DNA of 64,000 nucleotides, taken from contig OX419756.1 in assembly GCA_948567375.1 (NCBI GenBank), positions 59,844,333 through 59,908,332 on the forward strand, written 5' to 3'. The translations under genes and the position numbers were made by a program. This DNA comes from Lunularia cruciata (Eukaryota; Streptophyta; Marchantiopsida; Lunulariales; Lunulariaceae). Below the pieces are notes generated by a model. The model searched no databases and was not told the DNA's origin. It saw only the letters and a list, made by a program, of their open reading frames with translations. Below, piece by piece: positions 35,022 through 46,479 of the stretch. Within the stretch, counting starts at the first letter, position 1. Each line of letters begins with the position of its first letter.

Positions 35022-38000
35022 ATGGCTGCCCCTGCTCTTTCGACTCCATTTCAGCCCTATGTATACCAGGTCTGTGAGTTTGCCTCAATTTCTCTCCAGG
35101 TTTTCTGTTTGAAGGTGCATTTTGTGGACACTGAGCGGATCAGATGTTCTTACCCTTTGTGTCCTTTAGGGCTTCGTTTGGATGCCATGAATCCCTTTCC
35201 TTCAGTTTTACTGGTCAGGCATGCTGGTGCTGTACAAGATTCATGCAGTTTAATGGAGAAGATGGAATCAGAATCAGATGCTCTCACCTACCTTTCTCAT
35301 CAGCTGCATCGGTTAAACGTTATATTCTAATGTCCATTTCAGAGAGATATTTGAGTCAAATTTCGCATATTAGTACATCAAGGTGCGAAGTCTCGAACTA
35401 CACCTCCTTATACTCTAGTCAACTCTAATCATCATTACACTTCCCCTTAGGCTCTTTCCTTGAAGAAGCTGGAGTGTTCGCCATATATCCATGAATTTGG
35501 CATACACCTCATAGGCAATCGCTGGTTACCATACGAGAATGAGGTAGACGTATATTGCTAGAATGGAAGATGTTAGGGCTTCAAGTTTCAAAATGTGCTT
35601 TTTGAAGGAAGCATATGTATCTAGACGTCAAACAGATTTGTGATTTGTGCTTTGTTATCTTACGGTGGGCGGGTTCCTCGATTCAGCACTTCACCTTCTG
35701 CATTCTCAATCGCGCCCTAAAGTTACACACAATGAGGGTCGTGAAACCTATACAAGCAAATAATGTTCGTTCTTAGGAGAGCTGAAGTAATGCATTCCCT
35801 CTCAGGAGCCCTTAAAAGAATCCAGCTCTGTGGTATTCTTAATGTTACCCTAGCTGGCCTGAGGGTTCAATTGTAGGTTATATCCCTTCTTGCTATTGCT
35901 TTTAAGAACTTTCCGTCTTTGTTAATTACTTGACAGATACGGTACAGATTCATTTGCGAAGAGAAATTAAAATGCGTCCATGTCATTTTGTGGATCTCTA
36001 GCTGCCCCATCAACTCAAGCATCCGCTGGGATATTGTACAAAGAGTAGTGCAGAATCGTATCAAGTTTATATTCGTACTCAGGTTACCAACGCTGTCCAT
36101 ATTGACATTTCGAGCGGCATAATAAAGCATGCTACACCTTGCAGATTGTGTGGCCGCCTGTCAAAATTGTGAGTGATATTTGTCAATAATCTTTAATCGA
36201 TAAAGTTGTGGCCTGTTGATGCTACAGAGTCCACAAGCGGTGGTTACACCTTTTCAGATTCTGGGAGGAGAAGCCCAAGTTCTCCAGGTGAGGACCTCAA
36301 CGCTTGTATATAGAAACTGTTTCATTTTCCGACTCGATGGATACCGCTGTCATAGCGTTGTAGACTGCGGTTGCTGAGAATGAAGTGTACCATTAGGGTT
36401 TCCAAAGCTCAGAGATTTATCGAGAAACAAAATGTCTTTTGATTTTCTTGTTACCTCATAAAATTCTTGGCAAAGTTGGGCTTGTCCATAAAGAGCTTAT
36501 TGCATCTTGCATTGCATGTTCATCTATTGCAAAAATTTTATGCTTATCATTGGAGTTTTGCGAGTAGCCAGAAGACATAGCTGGATTTAGATGCATACTT
36601 CTCTCCACGAGCTCAGTAGACTTTCATAAGGTTGAATAAATTGAAGCAGCGTAGCTTTGTGGTTTTAACTCTTTTATACCCTTGTGTCTACATCAAAGGT
36701 GGTTCCTCTTAAGAATGGTCTATAGAAGCAGATCTTGGAAAGGTTGAAGCATTTTGACCACCAAGGGCTCGCGTTTGTCTTTTTTAACAGATTATGCTCA
36801 AGCCCCAAGAAAAGGTCACAGCAAGGACAGGTCTGATCCAGTTGCTGATGCTCTCTTCGTTTGTAGTGTGACCACTTGAATTATATGCATTGCGGACATG
36901 TAGTCGCATGTCAACTACTCACGATGTTATTTTCTGTTCATGGGTGAATGCTAGGAAAAGCTTGTTAATCTTCTTTTGTCACTAGGGCGTGGGGATGCTA
37001 GCTTTTGTAAGGATCAGTTGAATCCTCTGAGCTATCAGCGATGTTACTCTAGGGTGCATCTTTAGCTGCGGATTGTCTTGCACAGCTTGTGTGATGATAT
37101 GTTCGACCTGCCCAGTCGTACTTGCAACCGACTTATACATCCATATTTGCGTGGTAATGTTGCTCAGGATCAATGTGCTACATGTCTGAATCAGTTCAAA
37201 CGGAGCCAAATGTACCCGCTGAAACTGCTGGTAGTGTTATTTGGCAGTGGCTCTTCGGAAAAGCTGACCCAATTAGCACGTAATACACATTGTCTTGATC
37301 TCATGTAATTAGTAACTCTCATGATTTCATTTCCTCCGTGCTTGATAAAGGGAAACTTTTTGTCTGTAAGGAGTTCATGTAGCTCCTTTTCCTATCAAGT
37401 GCTTGATAAAGGGAAACTCCCTATGTCTTGTCCTTGCAGATTGATATAGCAGTTAACGAGTGATTGGAAGGAAAGATTGCCAAGAACACTAGTCCAGGAA
37501 AGGAACGGTCTAGGGTTCTAAGGCACGTAGAAAATTTAGCGGTTCTAACTGCAAGCCCAAATCCTCGGGGGGTTCACAGGTTTGTGAACACCGGATCGCA
37601 AGACGGGTATATCGGACTTGGAGCGCCTTCCCTTGCCAGAGTGCTTCCGGTGAGACTGTCTTGCATAAGCTTCGACTGGCTCCGGTGTTTCCAGCACATG
37701 AGTCAGTTATGTGGCTTCCTTCATATGTGGCCCGGGCAGATCCCGGCTTCTGCTCTCATTTCCCATATGTGGCTTATTCACTCTTCATATTTCAGTTTTT
37801 AAAGTGCTTTGTGTCTTGATTCCGACTTTGTGGAACTGACTCGCAGATTGATCTAGCAATCTTCAGCAATGAAATCATTTGTCAGGTGGGTCCACTCTTT
37901 ACCAATCTACACTGCAATGTCTTTCTTAATGATGATATTTGAGCTTAGCCACACAAAATTATGTTCTTCTCCTGTTTCTTTAAATAGAAGGTAGGACAGT

Positions 38001-41000
38001 AGTTTAATCTTCTGTCTTCGTGATGCACATAATTGAATTTGGATGCATCTTAAAATAACACTTTCCATGTTCTGAGATGCAGCTCTATCAACTAATTGAG
38101 ACGAATTAGTCCAGTAGTTCTAATGACTCTATCCTTGTACAAGAATGCCTTCCGTGCTCCAGATTTGAGATGCAAAAGCATCTTACTGCTTCTTAACAGT
38201 TAATGAGAATGAGCTTCTATATGCAGCTTGTCTGAATGCGAGGTTTCAGTTCTGGTTCTGATCATTGCTTGTCACTATGCTGCTCGTTGTTGGTACTTTT
38301 ATCAACTCCTACTAAAAATTTACCTTCGATTTTATCCGAATTCAGACGTCCAGTTCTGGTTCTGCTCGTTACGAGTTACATTACCGCACGTTGTCTGTTT
38401 CGACTCTTGTTAAGCATATATCTATTCCGTTTGTATTGATGGACCCATGTTGACATAGACATGCAAGGACAACATGGAGTACTCATACACAGCTTCGTGC
38501 GTTTAGGAAGCTTAGGATGTTTTCTTTCTTCAATTTAGCTGCCCTATGAAATGAATGTTGATAAAATCTAACATATCTAACATATTTACCAATCATCATA
38601 GCTACTTTTGTTTACACTTTCTCGCTTGCCGGTACAAAAGTAACAGGAGAGCTTGCCCTCCACTTGGTGTGAAATGATGGTTATGAGGGTTTCACCGCTT
38701 ATAGTTTGTCAAGGCTGGTGGAGTCTTAAGTGGGTATTGCCCGTGTCCCAAGGAACAGGTTTCATATTCGTACACTTAATACATTCCTTTCTTTTGCATG
38801 TAGATAGAATCGTTTATTTTTAGTAAGAGTCGGTAAAAGTACCAAAAGCGAGTGGTACAGTAATGAGGATCAATGATGATCAGAATCAGAAGTAAACATC
38901 TGTATAGACTGGACAAGACCTGACCATAGGACACATGGATCCATAGAGGCATTATCGAACAAGACGCTTGTTGCTAAATCACCAAGCAGTTTTTGGGTGT
39001 CCCAAATCATACCTCGATTTTGTTAGTATGCGAAGCCTTCCCAGAGCACGATTTGGAATAAAAATGACGTTAGATAGTTTGGATTGCCAGTGAAGTATCC
39101 AGGAAGTCTGATTCAGCTTACGGAAGAGTTTTGAAGTAGCTATCGAAGCACTCTCTGGGAGGAAGAAATATCTGATTAGACTGGTAACGTAGACTCAACA
39201 CACCAGGAGAGAGGCCGGGATTAGTTGTTTATGTTTGTTAAATCGCTTGACCAAGTCTCTATATCAGGGTGCCACATTATTTTTGTTGTATTTCATGTGA
39301 TGAGGCACTCTCATACATTATAAAAGGAAAAGGCTAATCTATCTGGGTCAACCCCATCAGTAATAAGGAAATAATTGGTGGACGTGCAAACTAATGAAGT
39401 ATTATAAGGAATTATGGAGCAATTAGAGACAGAATACTATTGACATGGGTCCTACCAGGATGGATAAGTGGAAGTAAAAGTCCAGATCCGCAGAGAGGTG
39501 TAGAAAATGGGGGCGAATTCCACTGTTTCAATTAAAAGGCAACTTAATCTTAGAAGATGAGAAGTCAATAGTTTTCATTACCAAGATATTCAGCAAATGC
39601 AGCCAGTATAACCGTGATGTCTCTTCCTTCTAAGAAGGTGGTTGGTGGTTGGTGGTTCAGAGTAAATAAAAAATTGATGTATGTTTACAAAGTATTCCTT
39701 CCGTTTCTCAAATATAAACCTTCCTGTTTTGCGCAGAGAGATTCTTTCTTGTGCTCTATCAATGATGTTTCCGTAACTCCTGTTGTTACACGAAGAGCGA
39801 GACCTGGAGTGTTTGGAGGAGAGGTACTGTTTCTGCCTGTAACCCTGTTTGAAATCGCTAAGGTATCCTCCATAGGAACTTCCATCTTCACTCAGGAAAC
39901 CCTGAAAATAGAGATTGCATCGTGTGCCTCACAGGTTCCCATTTCTCTGCAAGATAAGATTTGGTGATCGTGCCTTCTTGCGAGTCAAGAGCCTTCTTGT
40001 TCAAGATTATATAGTTTCTATTGGGCAATTTCTCATAAAGCTGAGAATATAATTGTATCCTATCCTTTCTGATCTCCTCTGGCAGGGTGTATATATTCAG
40101 TTAGTTCTTATAGATGGTTCATACGACAATGGGTGTTTGCAGGGATTCATGATGCAGAAGCTTGTTGGACGAGGTCTTGCCTTCATCACTGCGGGAGGTT
40201 CCAGTAGGTTCTTGACTTTTTGCAACTTTGGTGAAGAGTGTGTTCCTAAGTACTTCAAAGTCTTACTTCATTTAATGTGAGAATCTTGAGCCCAAGTTTT
40301 GGTTTTAGGTGCGGTTCATTTGTATCCAGCATCAAAGTCAAAGAGTAGTTCCGAGATCATTCAGCTCTTAACGTGCAGGATTCATTCCCGACAGTATTGG
40401 CAGTTCCATTTGGAAAGGTTCTCATCTATGTGAGCATTACTGACGAGCATATTTCCACGCGGGCTTGGCTTGGTGTGAGCTTGATCTCTTGCACTATTGG
40501 CCACATACAGCCTGAGGGTTGGAGTGTCACCCTAACATTAATCATTCTTGTTGTTCATTTGTAGTTATCCAAAAGAATCTAGCCCGGGGAGAGGTTTTAG
40601 TGGTAGACGCAGGGTGTTTAGTTGCAATGACCAGTAATGTGGAGTTGGAACTCAAGTACGCTGGTCCTCTCAAACGTGCATTTTTTGGGGTAAGATCTTC
40701 AACCAAGTTGAACCTCTGAGTATAAGTTATTGTGAAGGTGCGAGTCCATATATGATAGGCCTGCAACTTGTTCTGCTCTATCGACTTGACTACCTAAAGC
40801 TTACACAATTTTAGACACTCTTTGAAATCTTTGGTCAGTCGTTAGGCTTTAAGAGTTTTTGCTTTAGTGTGAGTTATTGGTCCATGACGTTTGAGGTTGT
40901 TTGATAAATTTTTGTATCCAGACGGAGAGTCTTCTACGCGCGCACATCACTGGACCTGGTGTGGTTTTTGTCCAAAGTTTACCATTCTTCCGCTTAGCGC

Positions 41001-41340
41001 AGAAAATTGCCAGGCAAGTTCTTTCCCTTCTCACTAAAATGTTTACCATAATGCTTGCATGATTGATTTGATTTATTGCACCTCTGTTATTACCCGACCT
41101 GGGGTTTGTCAGTTGGCTTATGCTTCTTAGTACTCTGTATCTTTCTCTCAACAGGACGGTGACAGCTCCCCGTATGCAAGACAGCATATTATTCATAGTA
41201 CTACTTTTGTCTTTGATTCCAACAGGGCGGTGACAGCTCCTCATGTGCGAGACAATCCGCGCTTCTTCTTGCAAATTGCCATATTTTTTTTTGTGGCATA
41301 CGCGATGGTTGTAGCTTCTTTGCTGCTGACTGATCAATGA
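35022..41340 (+). CDS. AIM24: AIM24 / TIGR00266-family protein with C-terminal membrane anchor
   Basis: Eleven exons: 35022-35069, 36228-36287, 36791-36830, 37168-37279, 37580-37649, 37847-37885, 39737-39823, 40143-40203, 40565-40689, 40922-41013, 41226-41340; 282 residues. Family text in order: TPFQILGGEAQVLQ, IMLKPQEKVTARTG, MCYMSE, VIWQWLFGK, GSQDGYIGLGAPSLARVLP, NEIICQ, DSFLCSINDVSVT, LVGRGLAFITAGGS, RGEVLVVDAGCLVAMTS, LKYAGPLKRAFFG, ITGPGVVFVQSLPF, AVTAPHVRDNPRFF. Residues 258-279 are hydrophobic (a likely tail anchor). The yeast namesake affects mitochondrial cristae organisation. The plant role is not established from sequence, and no targeting peptide is evident. The exon 10 donor is GC (CCAG|GCAAGT); the others are GT-AG. 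The last acceptor is duplicated 71 nt upstream. Confidence 0.85.
41155..41233 (+). other. AIM24 alternative 3' splice site and terminal coding segment
   Basis: CTCAACAG|GACGGTGACAGCTCC at 41155 parallels CCAACAG|GGCGGTGACAGCTCC at 41226. Using the upstream site adds 71 nt and shifts frame: R-TVTAPRMQDS, then ILFIVLLLSLIP, ending TGR with a stop at 41231-41233. The product would be 270 residues with another hydrophobic tail. Confidence 0.6.
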
Positions 41341-41983
41341 GGAAGGCTTTTGCAGCTGCATAAATAGGTGTGCCATGAAGTCTTCAGATACTCGACTGTG
41401 AATACCATACATCTTCATTTAGTCCATTGTCCCTTGCAAATAGTTCGTTACGTCTTTAACTTCTATGGACATCACCTGAGCCCTTGCTTTCTGATGTCGT
41501 AAAGTATTAGGAACCAGTGATACCATTGTTCTGACGGTTCGATTAATTTTGAAAGTGTATACCTGATTCCATTAGTGTCTTGCAAATTGTGACATCTTGT
41601 GTTTTGTCTGGGTGTTATAGTTTATCCTTATACCGTTGCTCTCACATTGCCTTCTTACGTCTAAATTACATCCGAGACTTGAGGTATTTCCCAATTTACA
41701 CACGCCGTTTTACTACTGCCGGACAGATTCACGTTCGTAACAATAATCTGTCGTACGGATAATCAAAGAGATGTCTTCACAAAAAGACTCGTATGTTACT
41801 GGTGTCAGAGTCGCGCCGCAGTTGAACTTTACGTGTATTTGCACGTGTTATACTCTCTAGGCAAATTGAGTGTGCAAGTTTTCACTCCTCGGCTTGGCTC
41901 ACAAAAATTGTTTATAATTTTTATATGTACTACGGCGCTCAAATGAAGAATTTATGGGTTCTTTACGGACGTCCACAAAGTCC

Positions 41984-42097
41984 GTAAATACCTTCACGGG
42001 TAATGTATGGTGTGTTTCAAATACTCTGGAAAACTTTGGCGTAAATATCTTCACGTGTAATTTATGGTGTGTTTCAAATACTCTGGAAAACTTTGGC
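41984..42097 (+). repeat. 57-bp tandem duplication
   Basis: Units 41984-42040 and 42041-42097 both run GTAAATA(C/T)CTTCACG to CTGGAAAACTTTGGC with only a few differences. Confidence 0.9.
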
Positions 42098-42109
42098 GGA
42101 TCCTTCATT

Positions 42110-43330
42110 TAATATAATATGGATTTTTTCTCCAGTTTTCGCCCATGCATTCTATAGGGTTATTAGTTCCATTACAAGAGAGTACTAGACAGGCAACAAG
42201 AGTATACTATCTGATCAAGAATAGGACAGCTAAGTAGAAAGAAGAAGATTATCTGCCTGGTCCACCGAGCCAGGTAGGCAAATGTATTCAAAGTTTCGGC
42301 GGCTTCAAGTGATTACATACGGCTACAAGCAGTGAAGAGCGAAGAGCAGCAACGAGAAAAATTCCACTTAAATTAACACATTACCAAGCAATTACTAGTG
42401 CAACTAGCAACTACCAACGGCAATGCAACGAGCAACTATCAACAACAACAAGCGGTTACAAGCACCATCGAGCGGGTTACAAGCACCATCGAGCGGCTAC
42501 GAGCAGCAAAAAGCAAAGACAAGAAGCAATGAGAAAGATCTCATTTAATCCTAAATTAACACATTACATAAGGCAGCAACCTGCGTAGACCATATTCACC
42601 CTAACCAAGCACTTTTATTAACCCTTATATGTAATTAATGCGTTACAGTGTGACAACGAAAAACTCTATATCCTTTACTTTCTATGAACCATCTCTTATG
42701 GAGTGTGCTAATCATAAGGAACTTGGCTAGAACTCCGTAGTGGGACTCTTTCTTCCTCTCGTCTGCACCCCGTACTGATTTAGTCAATGCTTTGTAATAA
42801 TCTATATGAAAATATACAAAACTTCATAAAACTATTTTTGAAATTGTTCATCTTTATAGAGTTTCCAAAGTTCCATAAAGAAATTTATGGGAACTTATGG
42901 GTACATGCACAACTCTATTTGAATGCACTACTAAACCTAAAAGAAATTTATGGGTACATGTACAACTCTATTTGAATGCACTACTAAACCTAAATCCCCC
43001 TTATGTTTGGGTGTGAGATGCACAATCAAATAGCTAGTGACCTTTGGCACTGTCTTGAGATTGTGTCTTGACGTATGTAGAACTATATTCCGCAACAAAA
43101 TAAAGGGGATAGAAACCTTATACTTCTTGTTGAACCCTTAAACTTATCATTGAATTGTGTGATATAGGAATTCCAATAGTATATGCGGCAAATAGAGAGA
43201 GAGAGAGAGGTGATGGGAGCTCTTATTCACATTGCAAGTCCATGAAAGCCTAGTCTTTGAGAGCCCAATGATTGAGAGCTTTGTACATTGATTGAAACTC
43301 TTATATGGCTTTGCAAGTCACTCAAGGAAT
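42110..43330. repeat. Non-genic stretch with short tandem repeats
   Basis: No gene recognised. Two exact 21-bp units (GGTTACAAGCACCATCGAGC plus G) lie at 42454-42474 and 42475-42495 in a CAA/AGC-rich run. A unit of about 53 bp (TTATGGGTACATG to CTAAACCTAAA) repeats at 42895-42942 and 42948-42995. A GA run lies at about 43195. Confidence 0.7.
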
Positions 43331-43600
43331 TGCATTGTATACAAGATGATCCAAATTTGATGTATAACAACAAGATAAGGGCTGTCAAACTAGTGTATAC
43401 CTAGAATTCCAAAAGAGAACAAAGCACATAGGGATCTTGTATCATTATATCAAAAAGAAACAAGAGAAGCAAGAGATTAATTTTTTATTACATCAACACC
43501 AATAATCATATTTTAGATATTTTTACAAAAGATTTACCAACATAAAGTTTCATAAGTTTAATTGGATTACTACTACTTTTTCAATGAGTAAGAGTGTTGA
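43330..43600 (+). pseudogene. Copia RNase H C-terminal scrap
   Basis: Text reads AVKLVYT, then EFQKRTKHIGILYHYIKKK and YINTNNHILDIFTKDLPT. This matches the copia RNase H end (NP.FH.RTKHI....H.I......YV.T..Q.ADI.TK.LP). Frame changes separate the pieces. TGTTGAAACTACATC at about 43596 and TATATATAG near 43743 could be the start and TATA box of its 3' LTR. Confidence 0.55.
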
Positions 43601-43759
43601 AACTACATCTCAAATAGTAGTACAAGTGGTAATACATAACATAATGGTATATTATAGTTGAAGTTAACATAGCTTGAGTAAATCATAGTATCTTATATTC
43701 ATGAACGTATAATAAAAGTAAGTACACATAGCACTTGTGCTTATATATAGCTCTTGTCT

Positions 43760-45320
43760 TTCTAATATGAATTCATTTCATAGAGATGTTAGCAATGGAG
43801 TCAAGAAGTGTTGAGTAGCAATTAAGAGATGCTAGATAGTCTTTATTCTTGCCTTTTCTCTCCTTGACTTTGATGTTTTGCAATATTCTCTTACACCAAA
43901 AGTTGCATTTAGCCTATAGGTCCTCATATAACTAGACTTGTAATAAATGAAAGACAACGGAAGTGTTTTGAGTATCTTTTAGGACTCCTTGTGTTTTATG
44001 GGTAGATTTACATCAATTACATTACACTTTTCAACAACCTCTAAATTCAAATTCCAAAAGACTTCAAAATCAATAGATCATGGTTTCATAGTTTTTATTT
44101 ATATTGAAAAACAAAATCAAATGAGGTTTTACTCTTTGGTTTAAAAAAGTTAATTTCTGTTCTAGGTGAACTTATTTTAAATACCTATATTATCTCTTAA
44201 CAAATAGGTTATCCTCATAAACTCTCCACTATATAATATCTACTACCTAGATTATACTAAGTCACTTTGGCACTTAAAGCTAGAAGCAAAGGCAAAACTC
44301 AACCTCAACCTCATGGAACAAGTAAAATAATATCAAAAGTAGTGATTTTTCACTTGTACCCAAAAGCTCATACTTTTTCTACACCTTTGGAGTCACATCA
44401 TCAAACTCAAAAGTGTCTTCTTTCCTATTGAATTTTCTTCATCATTATCTTCCTCCTCCACCAATGACAACACTAAGTTATTAAAACACAACTTCTTTAT
44501 TTTCTTTATTTGAGACATTGCCATAAGTAGTGATCTAGAGACATGAGCATCAATCATGCTAAGTTCACAACAATGACACTATTACATATAGAGCATATGT
44601 AACAAAAGTGGGTGATCGGCATCTCTTGCCCAAATAAATTTCATGTAAAGCTAGTGATGGAATCTTGTCCCTTGACTAAGATGCATTCTCATATATGTTA
44701 GGACACAATGATCATGATATCTTGAGATTTTCTTTCACATTTTCAATTATGAGATGTTTGCACCTTAAATTCTCTTCTTCTATTACTAGATATTCATAGA
44801 ACAAGTAAATGATCTACATATCAAACCACATTGTTTATATTCTCATGATTAATGCATCATGGAAATTATCACGGTAATTAATGGTCCACATGGGAACTTT
44901 GAAAGAAGGTATGAGTTCAAAGCCAACATATATGTATTCAATGTGCTAACCTTGAACTCATATTCACAAAGTTTACCATTAGAAGATTGGGGTAATCTTC
45001 TTGGTCTTCACCACTTATCATAGTTAAGAGGATAGCATGTGCTCATACACAAGAGACTAGACATGATGATGTTATGTAAAGGTATAACTTCAATCTCATG
45101 TTTGCTTAAATTGAGCAAATTATTGATTGAAAGGACTAGTTTTGTGACCACATTTTGCATGGAGTTCAATATCTCATATCTAATCATCTTGGATATTGAT
45201 TGAGATAAATGCTTGAAAGTTATGAATATTTTACTTTTCTTGTAAATTTGTTAAATTTAGATTTAAAATATTTATTCAGTAAATAAATAGATAACTAAAT
45301 GACGTTATGAAGTGAAATTA
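43760..45320. other. No gene recognised, AT-rich
   Basis: No coding signal is supported. It is possibly decayed transposon sequence downstream of the copia scrap. Confidence 0.4.
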
Positions 45321-45322
45321 TT

Positions 45323-45663
45323 CTTATCAATATAATCTAGTAGTGGGATGTTTATGTAGAAAAATTATTACTAAAAATTATCACAAGTAAAATAAATAGA
45401 CTAAATAATCTTTAAGAGATTATGATTCTATTTTCATTACCTTTAAGATAGTGAAACCAAATATTATATATATTATAATTATATTATATTATATTATTAA
45501 TATAATATATCTTATCAATATAATCTAGTGATGGAATTTTATATGTAATAAAAATTACTGCTAAAAAGTATCAAAGGTAAAATAAATAGACTAAACAATC
45601 TTAGGAAGATATGATTCAATTTTCACTATCTTTAAGATAGTGAAATCAAAGATCATATATTAT
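45323..45663 (+). repeat. Pair of about 150-bp direct repeats in AT-rich DNA
   Basis: 45323-45474 and 45511-45663 share CTTATCAATATAATCTAGT, AAAATAAATAGACTAAA and CTTTAAGATAGTGAAA blocks in the same order. They are separated by an (AT/ATT)-rich spacer. Confidence 0.75.
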
Positions 45664-46438
45664 AAATAATTATCATTTAATTTAATTCATAAGTAATATA
45701 GTGTAATGTCCACTATTCATATTTTGGTTGATTTTAAAATAATATATCATTACATTATGAAAATTTTAACTTTATTGATTGTAGAGTTCATGTTGCAAAT
45801 AAGTTACCAAAGATCTTTGGTGCTTGTTATGTAATTTCTTATTATGAAATATATAAATTATTCGATACTATTATTAGCATAGGAATGTAAGGTAAGGTCA
45901 AATTTATGCTCTTGTATATTGAGTAGATCTAACATTATTTAACTCCTGAATTGAAAATTATAAAGAGGATTTTTTACTAATATAAAGTTTTAAGTTTTAT
46001 TATGTGATATGGTTTGCATTACTTCAAACTAAATTTCATTCCATGGTATAGTAGATTTAAGAGTGAATACTTTAGTCTTCCAATCTTAAATAATAAATTA
46101 AAATCCCAATTCTGGCCATATTATATATACATTTTTCTAGTATTTTAAGTATAAATTTCTTCCTAAGAATTATTAGATTTTTATATGTAGTTATAGAGAA
46201 TAAATGTTTATACTACTACATGGTTGTCAAACCTTTCAATATAGTTTAGTTTATGGTATGCTTTTTATTACTTTTATCAATATTTTCTATATATAAATTA
46301 TAAAATTTAGACTATAAAATCTCACTCATATTTAGTTTCCGATTTTTTAATATTATTTAGGACCATTTTGCAATTGTGTTATGAGAATGTGTTTAGAAGA
46401 GAGAGACTTAAAATATAGTTTCATATGTGATATCTAAA

Positions 46439-46440
<2 letters not shown>

Positions 46441-46478
<38 letters not shown>
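46441..46478 (+). repeat. (ATT)n microsatellite
   Basis: About 12 uninterrupted TTA/ATT triplets. Confidence 0.95.
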
Positions 46479-46479
46479 T

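Noticed and set aside
34624..35088. 154-residue minus-strand frame in the divergent promoter region
   Set aside because: Overlaps AIM24 exon 1 antisense and matches nothing known.
37437..37470. CAG|ATTGATATAGCAGTTAACGAG looks like a second copy of AIM24 exon 6 (ATTGATCTAGCA...)
   Set aside because: It lies before exon 5, hits a stop (TGA) after seven codons and has no donor. Probably chance or a dead duplicate.
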